Made by a program: the position numbers and the translations under genes
Assembly (NCBI RefSeq): GCF_001294205.1
Contig: NZ_LAQT01000008.1
Location: forward strand, 227,214-291,213
DNA: 64,000 nt
Reading direction: 5' to 3'
From: Amantichitinum ursilacus
GTDB lineage: Bacteria > Pseudomonadota > Gammaproteobacteria > Burkholderiales > Chitinibacteraceae
The notes under the pieces: generated by a model
Told to the model about the DNA's origin: nothing
Database searches by the model: none
The model's input: only the letters and a program-made list of their open reading frames with translations
Part shown: one piece after another, positions 45,657 to 54,104 of the stretch
Layout of the letters: each line of letters starts with the position of its first letter
Position numbering within the stretch: the stretch's first letter is position 1

Positions 45657-46595
45657 TCAGCCAGCGATGTAGGGGGAAAGCGTGTCCGCCAGGATCACCG
45701 GATCAAACTTGGCGACATACGCATCCACGCCCACGCTCGAACCCATGGCGCGGTTGGCGTTGGACGACAGCGACGAGTGCATCACCACCGGAATCCCGGT
45801 AAAGCGGTGGTCCGATTTGATGTGCTTGGTCAGCACATAACCGTCCATTTCCGGCATTTCGGCATCCACCAGTATCAATTTGAGTTTTTCGCGCAACAAT
45901 TCGCCATCGTGCGTGGCGCGGTTGGCCAGGTTCTGCAACTTGTCCCACGCTTCTTTGCCGTTATTGGCCTGATGGTATTTGATGCCCAGCTTGTCCAGCA
46001 CGCCCACGATTTCTTTGCGCGCCACCATGGAATCATCCACAAAAAACATGAATGAATCGGGGTCGATATTGGTCGGGGGCAAGTCGGGAATGATGGGCTC
46101 GCCAATCACGCTCGACAGAATCTGTTCAACGTCCAGAATCGACACCAGCTTGCCATCGGGCAATTCGGTCAGGGCGGTAATCAACGCTTGATTGCCGGCC
46201 AGCATTGATTCGGGCGCGCGCACCTTGTCCCAATCCACGCGGATGATGCGATCGACTTCGTGCACCAGAAACGCCTGCGTGTGTTTGGAGAATTCGGTCA
46301 CGATCATGGTCGAATCAGCGGTCGACAAGGGCGATTCATTGGTCGAGATAAAGCGCGACAGCGCAATCACCGGAATGATATTACCGCGCAACGAAATCAC
46401 GCCTTCTACGCCCAGCGGCATATTCGGGGTTTTGGTGATCTTGGGTGTTTGCGATACTTCGCGCACCTTGAACACGTTGATCCCGAAAATTTCTTTGGTG
46501 CCTAGCGAGAACAAGAGAATTTCCATCTTGTTCGACCCGGCCAGTTTGGTCCGGGCGTCGACGCTGTCGAGCAGGTTGACTTGTGATTCGCTCAT
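45657..46595 (-). CDS. cheV: Chemotaxis coupling protein CheV (first copy by coordinate)
   Basis: This 312-aa protein has a CheW-like domain (residues 15-165; FGINVFKVREV, GVISLRGNIIPVI) that couples receptors to CheA, and a receiver domain (175-312; FFVDDSMVARKEI, ILVDAEMPEMDGY with phospho-Asp). ATG 46595 gives the MSESQVNLL N-terminus shared with its neighbour's MSDLLKNID. It is one of two adjacent cheV genes, about 119 bp after the other; they are paralogues but clearly diverged. Confidence 0.93.
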   Translation of the reverse strand: MSESQVNLLDSVDARTKLAGSNKMEILLFSLGTKEIFGINVFKVREVSQTPKITKTPNMPLGVEGVISLRGNIIPVIALSRFISTNESPLSTADSTMIVTEFSKHTQAFLVHEVDRIIRVDWDKVRAPESMLAGNQALITALTELPDGKLVSILDVEQILSSVIGEPIIPDLPPTNIDPDSFMFFVDDSMVARKEIVGVLDKLGIKYHQANNGKEAWDKLQNLANRATHDGELLREKLKLILVDAEMPEMDGYVLTKHIKSDHRFTGIPVVMHSSLSSNANRAMGSSVGVDAYVAKFDPVILADTLSPYIAG

Positions 46596-46714
46596 GGTCG
46601 CTCCACTGCTTCTTGTCTTGATTGCCACCAGGTTCATTTTTTTATATGCACCCGGATGTCAGAAAACCGGGCATCGCAATCATTGCAACGCCCCTGGAAT
46701 TACAACCGCGCCGT

Positions 46715-47668
46715 TTAATCTTTCATCAGATAATTGGCGATGGTTTGCGAAAGCTTATGCGGCTCGAATTTGGATACATAACCATCCACGCCGACCGATT
46801 GGCCCAGTTTCTGGTTGGATGCGCCCGACAAAGACGAATGCATCAACACTGGAATCCCGGCAAAGCGCGGATCGCTCTTGATCATTTTGGTCAGCATATA
46901 GCCGTCCATTTCCGGCATTTCGACATCGGTCAGCACCAGCTGCACAAAGTCTTTCGCGGTTTTGCCTTGTACATCGGCCGCGGCGGCAATCTTTTGCAAT
47001 TCGTCCCAGGCGCGTTTGCCGTTAATGGCAAATTGATGCTGGATATTCATGGCGTCCAGCGTGGCCTGAATCTGGCGCCGCGCCACCACCGAATCGTCGG
47101 CATAAAACACACGCTTGTCGCTTAAATCGTTGCCCACCTTAACGACCATGCTGGTATCAATGTAATCAGCAGTTTGCGTGGTTTCGGCCAGCACTTTTTC
47201 AACATCGAGCATCATGACCAGCTTGCCGGTATCCAGTTCGGTCACGGCGGTGACGAGGCCACCCATCTGGTTGGTCAGCATATCGGGCGGCACGCGCATC
47301 GAAGACCAGTCCAGTCGCAGGATGGTGTCGACGGCTTCGACCAGAAAACCCTGGGTATGGCCGTTGTATTCCGACACGATCATGATTTCGGGGCGGCTTT
47401 CGGTGGTGATGCCGGCGTAGCGGGCCAGATCAATCACCGGCACCAGCACGCCGCGCAGACTGACCATGCCTTCAACGGAACCGGGCATTTCGGGGGCTTG
47501 CGTGATTTCGGGCGTGCGCATCACCTCGCGCACTTTGAATACATTGATACCGAAATTTTCGCGGCGGCCCGACCGTTGATCCACGCCGAGCGTAAACAGC
47601 AGGATTTCCAGCTTGTTGGTACCGGCTAGCTTGGTGCGCGCATCAATGTTTTTCAGAAGGTCGGACAC
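46715..47668 (-). CDS. cheV: Chemotaxis coupling protein CheV (second copy by coordinate)
   Basis: This 317-aa CheW-receiver fusion has FGINVFKVREVMRTPEI and VEGMVSLRGVLVPVIDLARY in the coupling domain, and VFYADDSVVARRQI plus VLTDVEMPEMDGYML in the receiver. It starts at a GTG with GGAG 9 bp upstream. It carries an extra insert (QRSGRREN) near residue 32 relative to the other CheV, which might change receptor or CheA contacts. It is the first gene of the leftward chemotaxis group and divergent from fleS. Confidence 0.93.
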   Translation of the reverse strand: MSDLLKNIDARTKLAGTNKLEILLFTLGVDQRSGRRENFGINVFKVREVMRTPEITQAPEMPGSVEGMVSLRGVLVPVIDLARYAGITTESRPEIMIVSEYNGHTQGFLVEAVDTILRLDWSSMRVPPDMLTNQMGGLVTAVTELDTGKLVMMLDVEKVLAETTQTADYIDTSMVVKVGNDLSDKRVFYADDSVVARRQIQATLDAMNIQHQFAINGKRAWDELQKIAAAADVQGKTAKDFVQLVLTDVEMPEMDGYMLTKMIKSDPRFAGIPVLMHSSLSGASNQKLGQSVGVDGYVSKFEPHKLSQTIANYLMKD

Positions 47669-47897
47669 GGTGAAAACTCCATAAACGAATCAGCATTTTG
47701 CTGCCAGTATTCGTAAGTATTCCGAATGAATTGCGTAAATACGGCAATATGCCGGATAGATATGAACGCAGTGTATCGAGTGTGTGTTAACGACAAAAGG
47801 CAGAGAGGTCCTAGTTGCACAATAGACGCATAAAAGGTAGGGCGTGAATTACGATCGTTATAATGCAAAACGAATGCCGTCACAAGGATGCTAGATC
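47669..47897. promoter_or_regulatory. Divergent cheV/fleS control region
   Basis: This 229-bp region has a perfect -10 TATAAT for fleS at 47859-47864 (weak -35) and three small dyads: CAGCA-TTT-TGCTG (47693-47705), an ATTCG/CGAAT pair near 47709-47728, and CGGCA-ATA-TGCCG (47743-47755). No confident sigma-28 or sigma-54 promoter is seen. Confidence 0.45.
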
Positions 47898-49073
47898 ATG
47901 GCTGAACACGCTGCCAGCATGGACCCGCGTGAACTCGAAGAGGCCTTTTCGCTGTTTACGGAAGCCTCAAAACAATTAAGCGATGCGTATGCCGATCTGC
48001 AACAACAGGTTGAATTCCTGACAAAACAACTTGAAATCGCCAATGGCAATCTGCGGCGCGAACTCGAAGAAAAAGCAGCTTTATCACGTCGGCTTACGGT
48101 TTTGCTGGAGCAATTGCCGGGCGGCGTGGTTGAAGTAGACGAACGTAATCAAGTGGCGGCGATGAACCCGGCCGCGCGCGCCATGTTGGCGCCATTGCAA
48201 CAAGGCGACGATTGGGGCGGCTTTAGAGCGCAAGTGCTGACGCCGACCTCGTCCGATGATTTGTGGGTGTATCCGCGTAGTCAGGGGGCGCTGCGGCTCA
48301 ATATCAAAGAGAGCGCAATGCCCGCCGAAAGCCGGCGCATTTTGCTGGTGCAGGATTTAACCCAGAGCTGGGCGCTGGAACAAGCGCTGGCGCGGCATCA
48401 ACGCCTGGCCACCATGGGCGAAATGGCGGCGGGGCTGGCGCACCAGTTGCGCACACCGCTGGCCACCGCACTGTTGTATGCAGGCCACCTGGCCAAGCCG
48501 GTGTTGCCCGAAGCCGACCGCATCCGCTTTGGCGAAAAAACCCTGGCGCGGCTGCGTCATCTGGAAACGCTGATCCAGAACATGCTGGGCTTTGTGCGTG
48601 GTCAGGATATGCGGCTGGAAGCAGTGGAACTGGCGCAGACCCTTAACGAAGCGGCTCAGACATTACAGCCGCAATTGGAGGCGCGTAACCTGCATCTGAA
48701 CCTGATGCTGCCAACAGATGAAATATTGGTACTGGCTAACCGCAAGGAATTGCTTGGCGTAATCCTCAATCTCCTTGACAATGCCATGCTGGCTTCGCCC
48801 GACGGCGCAGCCATCCAGCTTGCGCTGGACCAACTGGCAGGCACTGCGGTGCTGCGGGTTTCGGACCAGGGCAGCGGCATGTCGCCGCAAGTGCAAGAAC
48901 GATTGTTTGAGCCGTTCTTTACCACCCGCAAAGAGGGCACGGGCCTGGGCCTGGCCATCGTGCGCAATCTGGTGGCGCACTGGGGTGGAGAAATTGCGGT
49001 GCGCTCTGCGCCAGATCAAGGCAGTGATTTTACGATCCGGTTGCCAGTTTCCCGCAACACAACTAATGTTTGA
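47898..49073 (+). CDS. fleS: Flagellar sensor histidine kinase FleS
   Basis: This 391-aa soluble kinase has an N-terminal coiled coil (15-70), a small PAS domain (75-155), the phospho-His box AGLAHQLRTPLATALLYAGHL (H182), and HATPase (ILNLLDNAMLAS, DQGSGMSP, KEGTGLGLAI). There are no membrane segments, which is typical of FleS/FlrB. It should phosphorylate FleR, encoded at 52036, to turn on sigma-54 dependent flagellar genes. Unusually, three other signalling genes lie between fleS and fleR. Confidence 0.9.
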   Translation: MAEHAASMDPRELEEAFSLFTEASKQLSDAYADLQQQVEFLTKQLEIANGNLRRELEEKAALSRRLTVLLEQLPGGVVEVDERNQVAAMNPAARAMLAPLQQGDDWGGFRAQVLTPTSSDDLWVYPRSQGALRLNIKESAMPAESRRILLVQDLTQSWALEQALARHQRLATMGEMAAGLAHQLRTPLATALLYAGHLAKPVLPEADRIRFGEKTLARLRHLETLIQNMLGFVRGQDMRLEAVELAQTLNEAAQTLQPQLEARNLHLNLMLPTDEILVLANRKELLGVILNLLDNAMLASPDGAAIQLALDQLAGTAVLRVSDQGSGMSPQVQERLFEPFFTTRKEGTGLGLAIVRNLVAHWGGEIAVRSAPDQGSDFTIRLPVSRNTTNV

Positions 49074-49161
49074 TTGCAGTTGATAGCAGCGGCGCGCCCG
49101 GCGGGTGGCCTGGCAACTGTAGTCAGTAAACCCAAGTAACTAGCTAAAGGTTGAATCGCTC

Positions 49162-49467
49162 ATGACGCCCACTGTTCAGGTCGAAGGGGATGCTGGCCGT
49201 GTCATTCTCTCGGGACAGTTCGATTTCAGTGCCCACCGCGAATTTCGCCAGGTGTGCGAATCGCTGATCGGCAATTCCGCGATCAAGGAAGTCCTGGTTG
49301 ACTTCCAGAACGTCAACTACCTCGATAGCTCTGCCCTCGGTATGTTGCTGCTGCTGAAAGAAAAAATCGGCGCAGCCAACAAGACGCTGGCTTTGGTTAA
49401 TTGCCGCGATACCGTCAAGCAAGTGCTCGAGATCGCTTGTTTCGGCAAGATCTTCACCATCCGCTGA
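49162..49467 (+). CDS. STAS anti-sigma factor antagonist, HsbA-like
   Basis: This 101-aa single STAS domain protein has the phosphorylatable serine in NYLDSSALGMLLLLKE (S56). It resembles HsbA of Pseudomonas aeruginosa, which is controlled by HsbR and acts on the anti-sigma factor FlgM and on a diguanylate cyclase. The adjacent gene encodes an HsbR-type kinase/phosphatase, which supports this. No flgM is seen in the window. Confidence 0.87.
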   Translation: MTPTVQVEGDAGRVILSGQFDFSAHREFRQVCESLIGNSAIKEVLVDFQNVNYLDSSALGMLLLLKEKIGAANKTLALVNCRDTVKQVLEIACFGKIFTIR

Positions 49468-49480
49468 GCACATATATCGC

Positions 49481-51193
49481 ATGAAAATCCTCGTTGTCGA
49501 CGACACCGAGGCGGTACTGCTGCTGATTTCGCGTTTTGTGGAGGCGTTGGGACACACCGCCATCCAGGCGCGCGATGGCGCACAAGCCGTCGCGTTGTGG
49601 CGCCAGGCGCAACCAGATCTGGTCTTGATGGACATGATGATGCCGGTCATGTCCGGCCCCGAGGCTGCAGTCGCCATCAAACAAGAGGCGGGTGAGTCCT
49701 GGGTGCCGATCGTGTTTGTCACCGGCGTGGGCGAAGAAAACCGCCTGGCCGAAGCCATTGAACGCGGTGCCGATGATTACATCTCCAAGCCCGTCAACTT
49801 CCGCGTCCTCGAAGCCAAACTCAAAGCGTTTAACCGTACGCTCGAACTCAATCGCAAGGTTCGCGAGCAATCCATCAAGCTGGCCAGCTATTACGATCGC
49901 GCCGAAGAAGAAAAGCGCGTGGTGCAGCATTTGATGGACCAGATGGTGAACGCCGAGCGCCTGTATGACCCCTTGCTCGATTACTGGTTATCGCCCGCCG
50001 AAAGTCTGTCGGGCGATCTGATTGCCGCCGCGCGCACGCCCGGCCAGGTGTTGTATGTGATGCTGGCCGACGGCATCGGCCACGGCCTGACCGCCGCGCT
50101 GAACGTGCTGCCGCTAACGCAACCGTTCTACAGCATGACCGAGAAGGGCTACACGCTCTCCGACATCCTGGTGGAGATGAACAACAAGGTGCGCCAGGTG
50201 CTGCCCGTCGGGCGCTTTGTGGCTACCGTGTTGATTGCCATCGACGAAGTGGCCGGTTGCGTCGAGATCTGGAACGGCGGCATGCCTACTGTGCAGTTGC
50301 TTAACCGCGCAGGCGATGTGGTCACGCATTGGCGTTCCGCGCATTTGCCGCTGGGCATTGTGCCAACGCAAAGCATGGAAACCGCCACCGAACGCTATTA
50401 CTACAGCGAGCCTGGCACGCTGGTGGCGTATTCCGATGGCTTGATCGAAGCGCGCGCGCCCGATGGCGAGGCCTTCAGCGAAGGCCGTTTGCTGCAGTTG
50501 CTGCACGACACACCGGGCCCCGATCGCCTGGAACATTTCAAGAACACATTGGCCGACCACCTGGCTGGCGAATCGCATCACGACGATATCTCGCTGGTGA
50601 TGATCCGCTTTGGCGAACGCGCCGCGCTGGCCGCGCCGCAACGCAATCCGCATACCGACGATGTGGATATCCAGGCGCTGGTGGGCAGTGGCGACAGCAT
50701 GTGGCGCTACACCTTGTCGCTGGGCGCCGAAGAACTGCGTTATATCAATACCGTGCCGTTCATGATGACGTTTGTGAATGAAATCAAGGCATTGGTAAAC
50801 AGCCAGTCTGATGTATTCCTGATTTTGACCGAGCTGTTTGTCAATGCGCTCGACCATGGCTTGCTGAATATGGATTCGGCGCTCAAGCAAGGCGAGCAGG
50901 GCATGGAGCGCTATCTACTGGAACGCGCCAGCCGCCTGGCAGATCTGAAGCAAGGCGTGATCGAAATCGATCTGGCCGGCCTGCGCATCAATGGTCGCGA
51001 TGTGTTGCGCATCCGGCTGAAAGACACCGGCGCCGGTTTTGATTACAGCCGCCACACCGAACTGGTGCCCGGCGATATGCGCAGCGCCCACGGCCGCGGC
51101 ATTTTGCTGGTGCGCTCAATGTGCGCCTCACTGCAGTTTCTGGGCAGCGGCAACGAGGTGGTTGCGCACTATATTCCCGCCGTCAACGCATGA
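49481..51193 (+). CDS. REC-PP2C-HATPase regulator, HsbR-like
   Basis: This 570-aa cytoplasmic protein has a receiver (1-120; VVDDTEA, phospho-Asp in LMDMMMPVM), a SpoIIE/PP2C phosphatase (about 170-385; SGDLIAA, MLADGIGHG, YSDGLIEA, HHDDISLV), and a HATPase kinase module (about 420-565; ELFVNALDHG, DTGAGFDY, HGRGI). Like HsbR, it should phosphorylate and dephosphorylate the STAS partner encoded 13 bp upstream, with the receiver choosing the direction. It is placed within the flagellar regulon between fleS and fleR. The upstream phosphodonor, an HptB-like protein, is not visible here. Confidence 0.9.
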   Translation: MKILVVDDTEAVLLLISRFVEALGHTAIQARDGAQAVALWRQAQPDLVLMDMMMPVMSGPEAAVAIKQEAGESWVPIVFVTGVGEENRLAEAIERGADDYISKPVNFRVLEAKLKAFNRTLELNRKVREQSIKLASYYDRAEEEKRVVQHLMDQMVNAERLYDPLLDYWLSPAESLSGDLIAAARTPGQVLYVMLADGIGHGLTAALNVLPLTQPFYSMTEKGYTLSDILVEMNNKVRQVLPVGRFVATVLIAIDEVAGCVEIWNGGMPTVQLLNRAGDVVTHWRSAHLPLGIVPTQSMETATERYYYSEPGTLVAYSDGLIEARAPDGEAFSEGRLLQLLHDTPGPDRLEHFKNTLADHLAGESHHDDISLVMIRFGERAALAAPQRNPHTDDVDIQALVGSGDSMWRYTLSLGAEELRYINTVPFMMTFVNEIKALVNSQSDVFLILTELFVNALDHGLLNMDSALKQGEQGMERYLLERASRLADLKQGVIEIDLAGLRINGRDVLRIRLKDTGAGFDYSRHTELVPGDMRSAHGRGILLVRSMCASLQFLGSGNEVVAHYIPAVNA

Positions 51194-51302
51194 GGGTGCA
51201 GCGCGTCTGCAGCTGGCCCGCCATGCGGACTACTCCTGGGGGCGGGCTGCGTGATGCGAGTGCTAATCTGCAAGCATTGCCCGTTATCCCAAGGATCACC
51301 TC

Positions 51303-51983
51303 ATGATGACCCGGCCTGCCGGCTCAGCCATCAATAGCCCCATCGGCGTGCCCAGCCTGAGCGCAGACGTGATACTGCCGCTCAAGCCGCGTCCGCCGGT
51401 GTGTACGGGGCCGGTGATCGTGGTCGGCGCATCCACAGGCGGCACCGAAGCGCTCAAGACGTTTCTGCTGCCTTTTGCCAAAGACGCGCCGCCGATCCTG
51501 ATCGCGCAACATATGCCCGAGAGCTTTACCCATTCGTTTGCCGCGCGGCTGGATGCCATCTGCACCGTTAAAGTGAAAGAAGCCGAACAAGGCGAGCGTT
51601 TGTTGCCCGGCCACGCCTATATCGCCCCGGGCCATTCGCATTTGCTGCTGGCCAATATCGGCGGGCATTGGGGCTGCGAATTGTCGCAAGGCCAGCCGGT
51701 CAACCGGCATCGGCCCTCCGTGGATGTGTTGTTTCGCTCGGCCGCTAACCTGGGTGGACGTCAGATTGTCGGCGTCATCCTGACCGGCATGGGCCGCGAT
51801 GGCGCGCAAGGCATGCTGGAGATGAAACAATCCGGCGCGCGCAACCTGGCGCAAGACGAAGCCAGCTGCGTGGTGTTTGGCATGCCCAAAGAAGCCATCA
51901 TCAGCGGCGGGGTAGACGAAGTGCTGCCGCTCAAGGATATTGCGGCCCGGGTGCTGGCCTTGCTGCGCACTCCGCCCCGCTGA
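51303..51983 (+). CDS. CheB-type methylesterase lacking receiver domain
   Basis: This 226-aa protein is only the catalytic domain of CheB. The triad is S44 (GASTGG), H70 (AQHMPE) and D166 (GMGRDGAQ). Normal CheB proteins are about 350 aa with an N-terminal receiver that inhibits the enzyme until phosphorylated; here that is replaced by ~30 unstructured residues. It may therefore be constitutive or regulated by another protein. ATG 51303 or 51306 with AAGG upstream. No cheR is nearby. Confidence 0.88.
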   Translation: MMTRPAGSAINSPIGVPSLSADVILPLKPRPPVCTGPVIVVGASTGGTEALKTFLLPFAKDAPPILIAQHMPESFTHSFAARLDAICTVKVKEAEQGERLLPGHAYIAPGHSHLLLANIGGHWGCELSQGQPVNRHRPSVDVLFRSAANLGGRQIVGVILTGMGRDGAQGMLEMKQSGARNLAQDEASCVVFGMPKEAIISGGVDEVLPLKDIAARVLALLRTPPR

Positions 51984-52035
51984 AACCGCGCGCGGCGCGG
52001 TCTTCTTACTGTTAGCACACAAGGTTGTATCGGCC

Positions 52036-53394
52036 ATGGCATTGCCCGTTTTGATTGTTGAAGATGACGATGCGCTGCGCGAGGCATTGTCAGACACGCT
52101 GGAACTGGGCGGCTTTGAGGTCGTCACCGCCAGCGACGGCGCGGCTGCGCTGGTCAAACTGGCGCATACGCGCGTGGGTCTGGTGTTGTCGGATGTGCAA
52201 ATGCAGCCCATGGATGGCGAAACGCTGCTGGCGGAAGTCAAACGCCACTATCCCTGGCTGCCCATGATCTTGATGACCGCCTATGGCGTGGTCGAAAAAG
52301 CGGTGGCTGCCTTGCATGCGGGCGCCGCGCACTATCTGCCCAAACCGTTTGAACCTGACACCCTGATCGAGCAGGTGGGCCGCTACATCCTGCCCGACAG
52401 CGACGAGGCCGATGTGGTGGCGGAAGACGCCGGCATGCGCGCGTTGCTCGACGTGGCGCGGCGGGTGGCGCAATCGGATGCGTCGGTGCTGATTACCGGC
52501 GAATCCGGCACCGGCAAGGAAGTGCTGGCGCGCTTTATCCATCGCAATTCGGCCCGCGCGGCCAAACCGTTTGTGGCGATCAATTGCGCCGCCATCCCCG
52601 AGCAATTGCTGGAATCCACGCTGTTTGGCCACGAGAAGGGTGCGTTTACCGGCGCCAACAGCCAATACATCGGCAAATTTGAACAAGCCGATGGCGGCAC
52701 GTTGTTGCTGGACGAAATCACCGAAATGCCTTTGCCGCTGCAAGCCAAGCTACTGCGGGTGTTGCAAGAGCGCGAAGTGGAACGCGTGGGCGGCACCCGG
52801 CCGCTGCGCGTGGATATCCGTGTGCTGGCCACTTCCAACCGTGATTTGCCCACGACGGTGGCGGAAGGGCGCTTTCGCGAAGATTTGTATTACCGCTTGA
52901 ATGTGTTTCCGCTGGAGTTGCCCGCCCTGCGCGAGCGGCCCGCCGATATCCTGCCGCTGGCGCGCGCGACCCTGGCGCGCTACGCCACCCGTCAGCAGCG
53001 GCGCGTGCCGCGGTTAAGCGAGGGCGCGGCGGCGCAACTGAACCGGCATCGCTGGGAAGGCAATATCCGCGAGCTGGATAACGTGATGCAACGCGCGCTG
53101 ATCCTGGCGCCCGGCGACGTGATCGAACCCGAGCACCTGTATTTGCCGCAGACGGCGGCAAAATCTGCCGCTTTGGCGGGCAATGCGGCCAATCCGGCCA
53201 CCGCGCCTGCCTCCGCCACGCCCGTGGCCGCCGAGCCACCCGCGGCGCCCACCGACCTGAAGGCGTTGGAGAAACAACATATTCTTGACGCACTGGACGC
53301 CGCGGGCGGCGTGCGCAAAATCGCCGCCGAGCGCCTCGGCATGAGCGAGCGCACACTGCGCCACAAACTGCAGCAATACCGCGGCGAAGGTTGA
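52036..53394 (+). CDS. fleR: Sigma-54 dependent flagellar response regulator FleR
   Basis: This 452-aa NtrC-class activator has a receiver (1-115; VEDDDA, phospho-Asp D53 in LSDVQMQPMDG), an AAA+ domain (about 130-365; Walker A GESGTGKE, sigma-54 contact loop GAFTGA, Walker B GGTLLLDEI), an Ala/Pro-rich linker, and a Fis-type HTH at the C-terminus (AAGGVRKIAAERLGMSERTLRHKL). It should activate the sigma-54 promoter found 255 bp downstream of its stop, in front of fliE, in response to FleS. Confidence 0.93.
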   Translation: MALPVLIVEDDDALREALSDTLELGGFEVVTASDGAAALVKLAHTRVGLVLSDVQMQPMDGETLLAEVKRHYPWLPMILMTAYGVVEKAVAALHAGAAHYLPKPFEPDTLIEQVGRYILPDSDEADVVAEDAGMRALLDVARRVAQSDASVLITGESGTGKEVLARFIHRNSARAAKPFVAINCAAIPEQLLESTLFGHEKGAFTGANSQYIGKFEQADGGTLLLDEITEMPLPLQAKLLRVLQEREVERVGGTRPLRVDIRVLATSNRDLPTTVAEGRFREDLYYRLNVFPLELPALRERPADILPLARATLARYATRQQRRVPRLSEGAAAQLNRHRWEGNIRELDNVMQRALILAPGDVIEPEHLYLPQTAAKSAALAGNAANPATAPASATPVAAEPPAAPTDLKALEKQHILDALDAAGGVRKIAAERLGMSERTLRHKLQQYRGEG

Positions 53395-53430
53395 TTGCCG
53401 TTGGTTGATGTCGCTGAATGCGGCCGCTGC

Positions 53431-53467
53431 GTAGGGTGCGTTACCCCGCAGGGGCGACGCACATTTC
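53431..53467. repeat. REP-like palindrome, GGGTGCGTTA family
   Basis: GTAGGGTGCGTTACCCCG then CAGGGGCGACGCACATTT. Faces an inverted copy at 53561, so the ~170-bp segment forms a large inverted repeat. Confidence 0.8.
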
Positions 53468-53560
53468 GGTTATGCGGTAGACGGGGGATGGGACAACGTA
53501 TGTTTCCGTCCCGCCCTTGGATGCCGGGTGGCCCCGGACGGGGCCGGGGCCTTTGGCCCC

Positions 53561-53599
53561 AAAATGTGCGTTGCCCCTGCGGGGTAACGCACCCTACGC
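53561..53599. repeat. REP-like palindrome, GGGTGCGTTA family, inverted copy
   Basis: AAAATGTGCGTTGCCCCTG then CGGGGTAACGCACCCTACGC, the reverse complement of the copy at 53431. The 93 bp between them contain GC-rich dyads (GGCCCCGGACGGGGCC) but no gene. Confidence 0.8.
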
Positions 53600-53648
53600 G
53601 CGCGTTCTTGCTTGCGGCGTAGTCTGGCAACCGCCCGGCGCAGCCGGT

Positions 53649-53665
53649 TGGCGTAACTATTGCTT
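53649..53665 (+). promoter_or_regulatory. Sigma-54 promoter of the fliE-J operon
   Basis: TGGCGTAACTATTGCTT keeps the invariant GG (53650-53651) and GC (53662-53663) exactly 10 bp apart and matches TGGC-N7-TTGC. It lies about 80 bp before the fliE start and downstream of the FleR gene. Confidence 0.72.
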
Positions 53666-53743
53666 GCAGTGCTCAGGGTAGCCCACCTACAATTCGCGTA
53701 AATACGGGCCCTCAACTTCATCGTTCACCGGACTGCATCCAGC

Positions 53744-54070
53744 ATGAGTGTGCAAGGCATAGATCAACTGTTAGGCGAGCTGAAAGCCATGTCCGCGCAA
53801 GCGGCCGGCCAGAGCACGCCTGCGCAAACGGCGGCCAACGCCAATGCGCCTGATTTTGCCGACATGCTCAAACAATCACTGGACCAGGTCAGCTCGATGC
53901 AATCGACGGCCCAGACCCAACAAGCCGCCTTCCAGGCCGGCGATCCCAACGCGGATCTTCAAGATGTAATGGTTTCGCTGCAAAAGGCGAGCCTTTCATT
54001 CCAGACCATGGTTCAAGTGCGAAACAAGCTCGTTAGCGCGTACCAGGAAATCATGAACCTCCAGGTCTGA
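53744..54070 (+). CDS. fliE: Flagellar hook-basal body protein FliE
   Basis: This 108-aa protein is the usual FliE size. The C-terminal half has the family features DFADMLKQSLDQV, DLQDVMVSLQKASLSFQTMVQVRNKLVSAYQEIMNLQV. FliE joins the MS ring to the proximal rod and is exported without a cleaved signal. It is the first gene of the operon. Confidence 0.95.
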   Translation: MSVQGIDQLLGELKAMSAQAAGQSTPAQTAANANAPDFADMLKQSLDQVSSMQSTAQTQQAAFQAGDPNADLQDVMVSLQKASLSFQTMVQVRNKLVSAYQEIMNLQV

Positions 54071-54104
54071 CGATCTGGTGAAGCACGGGGTCTGAAAGAC
54101 ATTC

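Noticed and set aside
47743..47763. Sigma-28 promoter upstream of cheV/fleS
   Set aside because: A TAAA and a GCCGGATA are present on the plus strand but only 11 bp apart, whereas the FliA consensus needs about 15 bp.
53395..53743. Small protein gene between fleR and fliE
   Set aside because: Open frames here lie across the palindrome pair, have no ribosome binding site and are not independent of the repeat.
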